Assembly (NCBI GenBank): GCA_963920765.1
Contig: OY987249.1
Coordinates: 1,738,501-1,802,500, forward strand
From: Ulota crispa
Taxonomy: Eukaryota > Streptophyta > Bryopsida > Orthotrichales > Orthotrichaceae
Direction of reading: 5' to 3'
DNA length: 64,000 bases
Position numbers and translations under genes: made by a program. Positions 34,268 through 45,981 of this stretch are shown here, in pieces (within the stretch, counting starts at the first letter, position 1; each line of letters starts with the position of its first letter). The notes under the pieces are model-generated. The model saw nothing but the letters and a program-made list of their open reading frames with translations. It was not told the DNA's origin and ran no database searches.

Positions 34268-37067
34268 ATGTCATCTGCGGCGGAGTTTGTAGAGGGCGGT
34301 GCACAGGACCCGTGTGACGATGCGTGTAGCATCTGTCTGGAATCTTTTTGCGATGACGATCCTGCGACTGTAAGCTTACAAGAAGAAGCAATTTCGATTT
34401 ATCTTATGTGTGTGTGCAATTCTGATTGGAAAAACTATCCGTGTGTATCTAAGCAATTAGGGTAATTAATTGAACTTGTGTTTAGTATAGGGCGATGATG
34501 TACTCGTGTTACGTGCAGAGGATTTTGTTTTTTGTTTTGTTTGCTTTTGGTTTGGTGTTTTTTTTTTGTTGTTTTCTGGAGGTGTGTTGTTATTTTTGGT
34601 TTGTGATGTAGTGGTTAATTGGATTGGATTATTTGTGTAATTTACTGACTTTTACTGCTGGTTTTGGTGCAGGTTACTAGCTGCAAGCACGAATACCATT
34701 TGCAGTGTATTCTTGAATGGTGAGTGCTGTGCTTTATCAGCTTTGAAGTTCTTCCAGAGACTTCGGGATCATCGATTCGATCTAGACTTCGATATAGCCT
34801 CTTCTGAAGTAATTAAATTATATAAAGAAAATTAAGATAAAGTAGTAGCTAGTAACGGCTGTAACTATGTTTAGCTGCTCCTGGTCTGATGAATCCGATA
34901 GAATTGTGTCCTATTTTAGCATATTAGGGTTTACATCAATAAAATAATAAATCTTTGTCGGGGGAAGGGGGAGATAGTGCACCTTCCTCTGTTCTCAGCT
35001 ATAATGAATCTGTTGTTGATGTTTCATCTGATCTTGTGTCATTCTGTAGGTCACAACGCAGTAAGGAGTGTCCTATGTGCTGGCAACCACTCAGCTTGAA
35101 GGATCCTGAAAGGTAATTCTTTTGCAGCTTAGGTTTAACTTGTAGATTACAGTTTTTCAATTATCTTCCTTGCAAAATTCCTTCTTTCTCTTTGCCTGCA
35201 ATGGAGTACTTGTCGTCATTGCTGGCTGATTTTAATAGTATCATCCTTGCAGCCAAGAATTGCTGCAAGCAGTCGGGCGAGAGCGGGCAGTTCGTCGTAA
35301 CAAAATACAAGCCTCTCACGTGTATCAGCGATCCCCAGTTGAGGAGTATGAATTCGATCGAGTAAGTATTTGTATTGGACTTCCATTTAATTTTTCAGGA
35401 AAGTGCAGAAACTTTTGCTGTAATTGCAACTTATATGAATATGCGTATCAGTAAACTCAAATAAACTGTTTCGTGTCGAAGCTCATTTTGTTAAAATCAC
35501 TTTTGAGGATTTTGAATGGTTTATTAGAAGGACTGGCAGTTGAAATTTCAGTCGCTTTGAAGCGAGATCGACACGTCTTGCTGAGTTACTGGAAATATGC
35601 TCATAACATCTTTTCGGAGTTCTCGTCAACTTAATTTGCTGCATTTCTCGTCGATTATGTTTGCTGTTCAGCTTCATGTTTAGATGTGCCCTGTTTTTCT
35701 TTAATTGTATCTTCCCATGGTTAATGCAGTTTGCATCCTATGGGGACGAGGATTTCATTATGCAGCATTTGGCGGCCGCTGCTATGGGACGAGCTCATCA
35801 AATGGGCAGGAGGGAACACATACGCTTTCGGCCATCTACTACTGCTCAGGGTCCTCCGCATTTTGTGCTTGTGTCTGGTACTCCTACAGGAGCGCCATCT
35901 TCTCCTGCATCCAGTTCGCCAGCTGCATCCCCTCCGCAAACTACAAATAACGAGCCATCCTTGACAAGTGTTTTCACATATCCTCATTACTCTGGTTCTA
36001 GCAGGGACGGTAGCTCAACGAATTCTCCAACTCTCAGGTAAGGCTGGACTTGCAGATATGGCATCGTTGGTGAATTGGCGGCACTTTCTATATTTAACTT
36101 ATTTGTATTTTTAATATCAGAGTGGATTGAATTACAACAGGCACTGATATTCAGAGCATGTGAACCATGAAAATGATATGTCTTTTCGTTTTGAGTACAT
36201 ATTATAAACCTTTTAGGTAGTTTTCTCTTCTGCTGCTGAAAAGGCAAACTTTTGGTCGACTGTGTCGTGAATAGTCACCAATTTTCGTGTTTTGTTTTTT
36301 CTACTACACTCGTGTAGGTCACGGAGTATGGATGTGGAGGAGCAAGGAACATCCTCTTCAGAGTCTCTTGATACCTTCAAGTCTCGTTTGGTTGCGGCAT
36401 CTTCCAGGTATACCTCAATTCGTACATGGAGATTGCCCCTAAGAATTGTTAATTTGTGTCGCTTCTTTGGCCGATTTTGAGTTTTTTGGATTTCAGTTGT
36501 CATGTGGTGTAATTGAAGTAGTCTTGAACTGTTTCCGTTTGTGTGGGTTGTCAGGCTGTGCAAGTGACTGTTCCCTGATTCACTAAAACTTTTACGTCAT
36601 CTCACTAATTTTGCTCCAAGATGTTTGATGTGCATGTGTCTCACAGATACAAGGAGTCCTTGACCAAGAGCACCAAGGGATTCCGTGAAAGGTTGCGAAC
36701 TCGCGGTGGCATCATGCAGGACCTTGGTGCACGGGCACGTGAGATGAGCGTTGGAGTGGTACGAGCTATAGAACGAATGTCCATAGAGCCAGGAACAGAC
36801 CAACCAGGAACAGACCATCCAGGAACAGATCAGCCAAGGGCAGATCAGCCAAGAACAGACCAGCCAGGAACAGATCGACTAGTAACAGACCGGTCAGATG
36901 CACTCGATGCTCCGCCTGAGCATCCTTCCGACCCCATTCATCATCCACCTGATCTACATGGTTCTGGTTCAACCTCAGGAGGGTCACCAGGAAGGAACTC
37001 TGCAGCACCTCTTTCCACAGGAAGTCTAACTACTACTCCGGAACTACGTAGTGGAGCAGATCATTAG
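34268..37067 (+). CDS. RHF2A-like: RING-H2 E3 ubiquitin ligase, RHF1A/RHF2A type (7 exons, 379 aa)
   Basis: Predicted E3 ubiquitin-protein ligase. Coding exons: 34268-34369, 34673-34719, 35050-35112, 35253-35361, 35730-36037, 36318-36407, 36647-37067. All introns are GT-AG and phases close to 1140 bp. The N-terminus MSSAAEFVEGGAQD leads directly into a RING-H2 finger with ligands C20, C23, C38, H40, H43, C46, C57 and C60; one more Cys pair flanks it (C16, C28). The segment DDACSICLE, then CKHEYHLQCILEW, is typical of the plant RHF subgroup, as are the later LAAAAMGRA and RYKESLTKSTKGFRERL motifs. Arabidopsis RHF1A/RHF2A are of similar length and act in degrading the cell-cycle inhibitor ICK4/KRP6 during gametogenesis; that role is family knowledge, not shown here. 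Residues 150-235 are Ser/Pro-rich. Residues 288-322 are seven pentapeptides of PGTDQ type, apparently lineage-specific. The start is the first ATG after the leader and matches family N-termini. RHF1A versus RHF2A identity is not settled. Confidence 0.93.
36789..36893 (+). repeat. 15-bp coding minisatellite in the last RHF exon
   Basis: Seven units of CC(A)GGAACAGACCA type encode PGTDQ/PRTDQ/PGTDR repeats in the disordered C-terminal tail. The period keeps the frame, so copy number can vary without breaking the protein. Confidence 0.88.
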
Positions 37068-39544
37068 TGTGTAGCACACTATCAAACAAGAATGAATGCT
37101 GGTGTAAGCCTCTAATCCCAGCTGCTAAGTAAATTGTATAGAGTTAGAACGTAGTACGCCGGCTGTGAAGTAAACTGTAAAGGGGTAGAACATGTCAAAC
37201 GCCCGATAAAAGGTAGATAACGCATGTCACTGTGTTCACATATATTGCCCTGAGGAGAGAGACTTCTGTTATACGCCATCTTGAAGTGTGAATCGTTATG
37301 GGATTGTCGATGCCATCCTGCATAGGTGAATAATTTAATATATCTGGAGTTTTAAGAGAATTATGTGTCATAACATCCTGAGCGTATTTCGTTACCTCTA
37401 GGGTTATCTTATTGATATGCAGGCTTGCTGAATCATTATGGAAATGAAGTTATGGTGGTCCTCTGAGACAAGGTATTGTGGTGGGCAGTGAAATAAATAT
37501 TCCTGTCATATTTGTGTTGCTGTTCTGCTTTTGTTGCACTCCATATGCTCTATGATCACCTGTTTTGCACCATAACTTAAGACTGCGTTACTGTACTGAG
37601 CAGACAAGACTGACCTCATGAAGTGTGGATGTGTAGTAATCACTAATCAATCATACTTTTAGGAGAGTAATTTTCCTCACTTATTCATGAATCATTGCTT
37701 GACTTAAATTTCATTTCTTGCATTGGACTCTGAATAATCAATCACAAATTCACAATTAAGTTATGAGCAGCTATTATTATTGACACTAGAATTAAGTTTT
37801 GGCGTAGTTAAGATTTGAGCACTCATTGTTGACACTGCCTTGGGTACTGGCACCTAAATACGAACTGTATATCATCACTGATTAATCATTGGTAAATTGG
37901 TGCTGTTGCTACCTGTACTTCCATCAGTCATGAATACGTGCACTTATGTGAGTCCACAGTTTTGTTCGCTTACCGTGCTTCTGTGTGCTTGTGATGTGTG
38001 CTTTCTATTTATGGGGACCATGCTCACTATCAATTATTGGTGCTCAACTCAGCTGAACTTTGACAACAAGTAGCTGTCCATGTTCATGTCCATTTTTCAG
38101 CCAAAGTTCCCTATTTCCACTTTAGCGGTCTTTTTTTTGTGGTGCCAATTATAGATGGTCATAATTCATATTGTAGAGTGGTCTTATTGATTTTGCATTT
38201 GGAGTCCTTTAACCCCTGAGGAGAAAATGGGGGTTTAATGGCCATCACAGCTTGGAAAATTACATTCAAAAAAAGTGATTATAGGATTTAAAAAAGGACT
38301 ACCTTCTTTGTTGATGGGGACCAGCCATGACTGTTTTCACCAAACAAATTACAAATTAAAAAAAAAAGTGAGATAAAGTTGTGGGCCCCAACAACAAGAT
38401 CATGTTGCTTGGACGTTTAAGGATTAATCACTTGCTTTGGCACTAGAATGATGTTTGCATAGATTATTGCAAGAGAACTAAGTGCACTATGCAAATGTTA
38501 TAAGACCTTTGTTGTGAGATTGGGGTTTAGGTACTGTGTATTTGCATTGGTTGGTTTCAAAATACAATTATTACTGTCTGAAATTCCAGTTGTTGGTCAA
38601 AACCTTGCCATGTGGTGCACTCTCTTTGTAAGTGGTTCACTTTTCTTGAGATTGCAGAATGGAGACTATTGGGGTTGATGTGGAAAAGTTCCACCTAATA
38701 GTTCATGGAGATTTTACCTACCTCAAGTAAATAATACATGGTCTTCAATGCTGAAAATTCAATCACGTACTTTGTGATTGGAGACAAGTTTTTATTTGTT
38801 CCATGATAGAAACTTGCGTTTTCCCTATTGAAAAATGAAGAGCAGATGAGATATTAATTATACCTAGTCTTTTAAACCCCCTATTTGTCCTTTATTCTAG
38901 TTTTATTGTTGAATGCATTTGGTATTGAGCACTTCTCTCTAAATCTCTTAAGTCAGGAAATTAACAAGCAATGAAACTACTTCTGTCACTAATATGGTGG
39001 CAATAGCTTATTAATTAAGTAAAAGGGTATATTCAATCTTCTCCACAAGTATTATTACGTCATTAAAGTATCTGCACCCACACACCTTTAATACCCTTGC
39101 AAGAGCACTTGGCATGGTTGCTCCATTTGATGTGCCTCACTACAAATGTACCAATGTCCTATACAAGACAAGGCTTGCTCAATTGTAACTCAAAAACTAA
39201 AATGTCCAAGAGTTGTATGATTCGTTAGCGCACCCAAGTTCAAGACAGATGGAACTTACTAAATGGTCCATTGAAGAGGGGCCGCAATTGAAACTCGACA
39301 CTTGTCCTCTATGATACGCTCACAATTCCTTTTAATACCTGCTTGAGGGTAAGAGTGAGACATCTCAGATTTGAGGTAGTGATTGTGGATACACCCTCAA
39401 CACTTGCTTTCAAGAGCTCCAAATTGCATGCAAGGGTGCAGATGCTCTTAAGCCAGTAACCCTTTAGAGAGCCAACAAAGCATGATTTCCTTTGTAGTAC
39501 TGATTTGGCAAACTATCTTGAAATCCCGGTGACTCGATCACTGT
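37068..39544. other. RHF 3' region and following intergenic DNA
   Basis: The 3' untranslated region probably extends a few hundred bases; a possible polyadenylation motif AATAAA lies at about 37492. Beyond it no gene is seen. One TTAA-flanked MITE (38209-38427) interrupts the stretch. Confidence 0.45.
38209..38427 (+). mobile_element. TTAA-flanked MITE, 219 bp
   Basis: The borders are TTAA-CCCCTGAGGAG and GGACGTTTAAGGA-TTAA. It matches 23282-23518 in inverted orientation across the full length, which fixes both ends. It is the shortest member of the TTAA group in the window. Confidence 0.78.
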
Positions 39545-39805
39545 TTTTTTTCTTGGCAAAAATTTGCCCAAATCTTTACCTAAAATTGATATTGGCTCCC
39601 AATACACTCAGAAATTTTTGAGAAAAAATGGATGAATTTGCCAAGTCCCTCCTGTGACAAACAATAGATTTGCCAATTTTTGAATGAAAGTAGCTTGTGT
39701 AATAGTAAACATATTGGATGAACATGCACACTTCATTCATTCATTCCAATTATAGGTAAAGTTAACTTACGTGTGGTCTGGGGTGCGGGTCGCTCTACCT
39801 CGACA
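39545..39805 (+). repeat. Dispersed repeat R1, copy 3
   Basis: It is similar to 6640-6870 and 11540-11780: the GGATGAATTTGCCAAGTCCCTC and GGATGAACATGCACA blocks are shared. It ends in GGGTGCGGGTCGCTCTACC about 150 bp before the tRNA gene. The terminus slightly resembles a tRNA T-arm region but lacks a proper B box. Confidence 0.55.
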
Positions 39806-39949
39806 AATACAAAAAAAAAATACGCTGGACTCGATCCCCACCTCCACCCCCTAACGGCCTAACCCCCCAGACCCGAGAACTTCTCAGTAAACAGTACTAA
39901 GTTTGAAAAGTTATAAATTCTTTACTTCGACCACCCATCTCAGTTGTCG

Positions 39950-40021
39950 GGATCCGTGGCGCAATGGTAGCGCGTCTGACTCCAGATCAGAAGGTTGCGT
40001 GTTCGATTCACGTCGGGTTCA
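39950..40021 (+). tRNA. trnW-CCA (nuclear): tRNA-Trp (CCA)
   Basis: A 72-nt cloverleaf without intron. The acceptor arm GGATCCG pairs with CGGGTTC, with one G-T and one T-G pair. The A box is TGGCGCAATGG, the anticodon stem TCTGA/TCAGA with loop CTCCAGA reads CCA, and the B box is GTTCGATTC. The terminal base before the added CCA is A, the discriminator at position 72 in this count. A TATAAA element at 39912-39917 lies about 35 bp upstream, as is usual for plant tRNA genes, and T-runs follow at 40055-40065. It decodes UGG in cytosolic translation. The sequence is of the plant nuclear type, not an organellar insert as far as I can tell. Confidence 0.96.
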
Positions 40022-40054
40022 ATACCCCGATTCTCACCGGAAAGATACCGTTTC

Positions 40055-40065
40055 TTTTCCTTTTT
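40055..40065 (+). terminator. RNA polymerase III terminator of tRNA-Trp
   Basis: TTTTCC followed by TTTTT lies 34-44 nt after the tRNA 3' end. Runs of four or more T on the sense strand end Pol III transcription. Confidence 0.7.
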
Positions 40066-40248
40066 CTTTCGACAGTGGGTATGAATAATTTTAGTCTTTT
40101 GCATTTAGACAAGATTTTTTCTTACCTTTTTCGATGTGCTATAGGATAAACATTTTTTATAAGTATAATACATCTGGGTAGTTAAAAAATACAACGCCAT
40201 CAAGAAAGACAAGCTATTTATGACTTCAAAAGATGCATAGTAGTTTAA

Positions 40249-40970
40249 TTAACCGCTAAAGGATCACTTGTGCCTATGAGGGACAAATGGGATTTTGGGC
40301 ATGTACTTATTGGCTAATCTACTTTGTGTAAAATTTTGAAACTTTTACGGAAGATGGGGAATTCAAATATCTTTGTGGGCATTTAATTTTTACCTCATTC
40401 TGACATTTAATAAAGAAATTAAAAATGAATTTATGAGAATTTTTGTTTGGCAGGCAACCCAAAAATGTCTTTAAAGTTTGCATTTTTTTAAAATAAAAAT
40501 TTGAGGTTAGTTCTTTAGACTTACATATATGTGGGAAGCTTTGAATCATTCAATTTTGATTGATGAGATGAAAGTTATGAGAAGTTTTAATTTGCGTGTA
40601 GGCATAGTTTTGGGATTTTCTACACCTACATGCAAACTAAAACTTCTTATAACTTTCATCTCATCAATTAAAATTGAATGATTCAAAGCTTCCCACATAT
40701 ATGGTAAGTCTAAAGAACTAACCTCAAATTTTTATTTAAAAAATGCAAATTTTAAAGAAGTTTTTGGGCTACCCTCTGAACAAAAATTCCCATAAATTCA
40801 TTTTTAACTTCTTCAATAAAAATGAGGTAAAAATTATATGCCCATAGAGATCTTTGAATTCCCCATTTTCCATAAAAGATTCAAAAATTTACACAAAGTA
40901 GTTTAGTCATAAGTACATGCCCAAAATCCCATTTATCCCCCATAGGGACAAGTGTTCCTTTAGGGGTTAA
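40249..40970. mobile_element. TTAA-flanked foldback element, 722 bp
   Basis: The borders are TTAA-CCGCTAAAGGATCACTTG and CAAGTGTTCCTTTAGGGG-TTAA. The whole element is an inverted repeat of two roughly 350-bp arms meeting near 40615. Each arm equals the right part of the element at 398-1322, so the foldback probably arose by inverted duplication of one end. It begins 228 bp after the tRNA gene. No ORF. Confidence 0.88.
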
Positions 40971-41107
40971 ATTATGGTGTATCAATATTTTTGTGTATAA
41001 ATTGCAATGTTATTGATATACAAAGCTTGCAAACACATTTTCAATAATGCCTCATTTAACTAAATCTAATCTAAGTAAAGTCTTGAAATAATACAAGATT
41101 TGTTATA

Positions 41108-41282
41108 TGTACATAGGGGTAAATCTTAGATATTTATCATTAACAAGTTGAATTTGGGAAATTTGAATTCATGTTTGGATTTAGAGACCTTGATTTAGTC
41201 TATAACCACAAAAGAGGATACAATTGAACAATGCCTAGTGGAAAAGCTTAGTTAGGGAGCAAATTATTACTTTTACCCTACC
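41108..41282. mobile_element. Half copy of the GATATGTGCACA palindromic MITE
   Basis: The segment TAAATCTTAGATATTTATCAT..AGCTTAGTTAGGGAGC matches one arm of 61806-62171. The outer terminus GATATGTGCACA is missing, so this is a truncated copy. Confidence 0.55.
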
Positions 41283-41336
41283 CTTTAATTTGATTTGTTG
41301 CAATGATGGCAATTGTGGCCAAGTTGTTGTTACTCA

Positions 41337-42507
41337 GGGTTGCTTTACATATGGGGGCCGGGCCAATTCGGCTTGGGGCCGATTGCCTCAAATTTTAGCC
41401 CACATTTTGCTTAAGGCCGGCCTCCACTATTAATTAAAATAAGATTATTGTGGGGGCCAACTGTCTCACATGTAAAGGCCTTAAGGCCAAGGATTCGGGC
41501 TAATTCCGAATAAAGTTAAGCCATCTTTACACTAGAGCTAAGAAGTTGTGACAAAAATTTCTTATGGGCCATGGCTTGTTTTCAAAAAGCTAGCCTTTGG
41601 AGATAGTGGCTTCTTGTTGCAATGTAAAGTGAGAATAGGCCACAATTTTTTTTTAAATGAATGAATTTATTTATTTTTTACTTTTTGCTTTTTATGTTTT
41701 AAATTGAAACAATGAAATGATGATAGACACCAAAAAAATAGAGTTGGATAGAGGGGGTCGTTGCCAAAATGTACATGAACCCTAAACATGAAGTTTGAAA
41801 CAAACTCTTAAGTTTTTTGTTTACATCATCAAGTTATATTATACCAATTGCCTTCATTTACTTTCTTTTTATCAACCACAAAGCATTTATAATATTTTTG
41901 CCTATTAATTAGTTCTTTCAAAAATCAAGTTTTATGCAGATAGTATCTAGCAGAATAAATACTATGAGTTATAAATCATCAAGAGTATCTTGCATAAAAG
42001 TTGATAGAAAAAAAATCAACATATCAACACCTCAACATATGCAAGGTTTACATAGACTTGATGAGAAGCATAGAAGGAAAAAATGATTTGCAAATAGATA
42101 CAAAATATACAAGCCTAGTGTTTTCATACACATAAGAACTAGCTTAGCAAGCTAAATACCCCATGCCCCCCATGCCCCTTTGGTTTCTCTTGTGCCCCCT
42201 TGACTTCTGGTATAACGGATTTGATTTGAGAAAAATTAATGTTTTGTGAAAAAATATATTTTTTAATGAAACTTGACATTGGCCCCAAGGCCACAAATTG
42301 GCCTCCCATTCTTGGTGCACCCAATTCAATGAGCTCAGGCCATGTTAGATCTTGTCTGTGTTGAATAAAATATTCATTCCACCAAATTGACCCATACTCT
42401 AGGTGTAAAGGGGTTAGGGCTGATTTTAACTTTCTATCCAAGCACAAGTGAGGATTAGTGGCCTTTGACATAGTGAATTGGCTTGGCCCGCAAGTGTAAA
42501 GCGGCCC
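41337..42507 (-). mobile_element. PIF/Harbinger-like element, 1.17 kb, TCA target duplication
   Basis: The borders are TCA-GGGTTGCTTTACATATG and GTGTAAAGCGGCCC-TCA. It is the inverted paralogue of 5455-6632, sharing the GGCCTTGGGGCCAATGTCAAG block, the AAGATACTCTTGATGA region and the GGCCGGCCT-rich end. The longest open frame (42139-42471, minus) is not transposase-like. Confidence 0.77.
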
Positions 42508-45240
42508 TCATTATGTTGTTTTGCCTTGAAAGCTAAAATAATTCCTCTTTTGGATGTTGCCTCAAGAGTTTGTTCATCTTTGAAGCCCAAATCATATCTA
42601 GTGAAGTTATTAGGAGGATTAGCAAATCTAGTTCTTTGAACATACAATTCTTTAACATTATTATCTTTGTCAACATTGCAGCATTTGGGTCTCAACAAAT
42701 AGTAAGGTTATAAGTGTCCATTTAGAAAGGAGTAATTTGCCAATTGCTAAACTAAAGTTAATCTAGCTCAAAGGAAGTACAAATAACACAAGATCAACAA
42801 TTCTTTTGTCATGTACTTCACCTCCAATCCTTGCAAGTTGAGCAAAAATGAACCAATATTAGATAGTTTTTTTTCTATTGACTTAGCGTGGCTTTTGTTT
42901 ATATGCTCTAGGCAATTGGAGTAGCCTAGTGGCTAATTCTAATTTATATCTTAATGTCTACAATGGCAAACTTTGTTAAATGATTTATTTTTTGTTTATG
43001 AAATTTGTAAACTATTTTTGATTTTGATCTTGTTTTGGGTGCAACCCTATTTGCAAAGCCAATAGGTGCAACCAAAGTATAATCCTATATGGAGGAATGA
43101 ACAACTTGTGATTGCCAACTAATGTTGGTAAGGTTTGGAAGGCATTGTAGTGGTCGAGTGGGTCAACAAAGTTTGCACTCAAAATTGCATAACTTTTATT
43201 TCAACATTAAGCATTTAGACTCACAATTTGACTCAAACAAATTTCCAAGTTCTTTCCAAAGATTTGAGGACTCAACAAGGAATCAAACTTAAAATATAAT
43301 TGATTCCTTCATTGATTAGGTGAACAAAGTAACGCTATTTGCTTGAGGGCTTGTCCATTTATAACAAAAGACAACAACAAATGTTAAATGCTTGCACTAC
43401 TAAATTGAGATTTGGAGGGCCTCCTCCAATAAAATAACCAATGCTAGATATCCAACAAACAACTAGTGATAGTGCAAGGCCGAAGGTAAAAGTTGAAATC
43501 AATTCATTTAGCAATACTCTGCTCCTAGGAGATGGCTTTTGTCACAACTTTTCCTTCAAGAAAATTTGCTTAACTTTGAAGCCCTACAAGGTATATTTGG
43601 AACCTCCTTCCAACCTCATGCTCTCAAATATTCCCTTGCCCATCTCCATCAATTTATTGAAGTGAGTATTTCTCTCAAAAGAAAAAGAAAAATCCCCACA
43701 AATGTTGTGCTATTAGAGCGTAGGAACAGTACCACAATTAGTTTACAATAGACGATGTTCAAGCCTTGATTGTAATACCATGTTGAGATTGATAATCTAT
43801 TGTAAAAGAGGGGAGAAATGTCCAGTTTGTATAGCAAACACAAGGTTACAATGACAAGACTAAATCATAACTAGCAGCTTAACAACCAACTTTCAATAGA
43901 CCAAACAAGAAAACATACAAATCTAGATTAATATAAATGGGCTTCAGAAAGAGCCTTTTTGACTTGAATACCTTGAGAAGGAAGGAGACTATAATTTGGC
44001 CATAATTTTGAGAAGCAGAAAATCATACTGTAAACGTACTCCATTCTAGTTCCTGTTTTAGCCAGAATTTGTCCTTTGTTAATTCTCTAATCGTCCAAAA
44101 CTGAAGAACCCCAATCACATGACGCTCAAACATGGAGCCTCGACAACTATTAAGGGGTTCAAGGTAAATAATTAATCAAACTGCAAAAATAGTGTTCACC
44201 TTTGTGTTGTGAAATTTTCTATATACTATCCTTCCGAAATAACAATTAAAATGAACCTACTTCTGCCAGTTGTAACTGATGCTCAGTAATCCAATGACTT
44301 AATTGTCATCCATGACCAATATGTCTAGGTTAAAAAAGACACTCATTTGGGTGGAATCAACACTTACGTGAATTATTACAATCTTTTGAACTAATTCAAC
44401 CATAAATATTGAGTTTTATCAACAAAATCAACATTATTGTATCATATTATTTCTTCTGTGTAATCAACTGTTTCCCGGTTTTTCACCTTTGACTTCATGG
44501 ACTTGTTTTTTAATAAACCCTGCTATAAGGCTACGAAAGGAAAGTGGAAACCAAGAGGCCTAGAGTTAAACCTTCAGAGATTTTCAGAAAACATCAATGA
44601 GTTAAAGTACTACTAGTAACCCAAAGGCTCTTGAAAGCAAGAGAAAATGTGAAAGAAACAAAAAGAGAGTGCCTAGTTCTAATAAATGGAAGCATTCCAA
44701 TATTATATTACCACAAAACCATACGAGTGACTGACCACAGGATACAAGCTGTCAAGAGTACAAGCGTGTATTAAATACTTGTCCATACTCCCAGCATTAG
44801 GAAGAAAACCGATACAGACCAATTTTGCTGTTGCAAAACGTTTTTAACCTAAAATATGAGTGTTAATATATGTCTTAATCCAGGAAAATACATCAATTTT
44901 TGTCAAGGTCGTTGAATTTGGATACAGAAAGGTTTATTATATTACTAATACTACATGGGAGAGTTCCAAAGCTCAGGGTCAGAAGTGTTGCCACTGGAGC
45001 AAGCTTACCAACGTGCAGTGTCTCTGAATACTCCTCCACGTCGCCACAATGATAAATACACCTCTCGTTGCAACAAAGTCTGCTTGTATGGCTTCACACA
45101 ATCTCCACCAATCCACTTTTTCCATCATTCATTGAAAGAAAATCCATGTGGAGCATCTTTATAGAGTTCCTGTAGATATGGCGTCCATAGGTTGCCTGCT
45201 CATCAATGTAAGGGTTACCCGGATTGTTACAGAAGCCAGC
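42508..45240. other. Non-coding stretch, no gene recognised
   Basis: Several frames of 60-90 codons occur (for example 42426-42698 minus and 43539-43751 plus), but none shows a known domain or splice continuity. A clear pre-gene boundary is not visible. Confidence 0.4.
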
Positions 45241-45981
45241 TCTGAAGTACACTAAATAGTGCATTTAGGTTGTCCCACACTAATTTCTCAACATTTTACA
45301 TTATATAAATGCTTACTGAAACTATAATAATTTTCATCAACAATTAATGCAATAGGGGCCTGACAACAGGGAAAAATAAACTAGCAGAGTTCAGGCCATG
45401 AACCATGTGAAATCCTAGTATCCAAAGAGTCACATGCGCATCCAAGTGGTCAAGCAAAGAGTCATGAGGTAACTTTCCAAGGTAAGACAATATAATTGTT
45501 GAGGCAACCTAAATGCACTATTTAGTGTAGCCAATATATTTTCAGGTTCCATGGTAAAAATGACTTATGAGAAAGCCACCTACTTGTATATTCATGTGTG
45601 TTTTGGAAAGAAATGATTTGTTCATCTATTTAGAATCTAAATCTGACAATTTCATTCAATAATTTATCAGGAATGGAAGCATCTGGCAATGAAGCTCTCG
45701 ATTGTAGGCTCATTATATAGCCAGATTATATTAAATTGGTGCAATCTGGCTCTATTTCGCTTTTTAAAAACAAGGCTTGAGCTGAAAACATATAGTCAAA
45801 TCCACTGCCTTGTTAAGGCATTGGCTCCTTCCATACAACATCCGTTTTCAAATTCCAAGTAACACTCAAAGCACAGCTCGTCATACATGAAAAATTAGAA
45901 AAAAGGGCAGTATCAACATAAGGTATCGCTGCTTGACTCTACGACCAGAAAAGAGTGTAAGAAGACTTACCCTGTATGGCA

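Noticed and set aside
34041-34268. Glu-rich 75-codon frame just before the RHF gene as a separate protein
   Set aside because: It has no ATG (it begins at GTG after a stop) and consists mostly of a GAGGAA repeat; the family N-terminus starts at 34268.
39780-39800. Second tRNA or tRNA fragment (GGTCGCTCTACC)
   Set aside because: No cloverleaf can be formed and no proper B box is present; it is the end of repeat R1.
42139-42471. 110-codon minus-strand ORF as a transposase fragment
   Set aside because: It lies inside the Harbinger-like element, but the related element at 5455-6632 does not keep the frame and no catalytic motif is visible.
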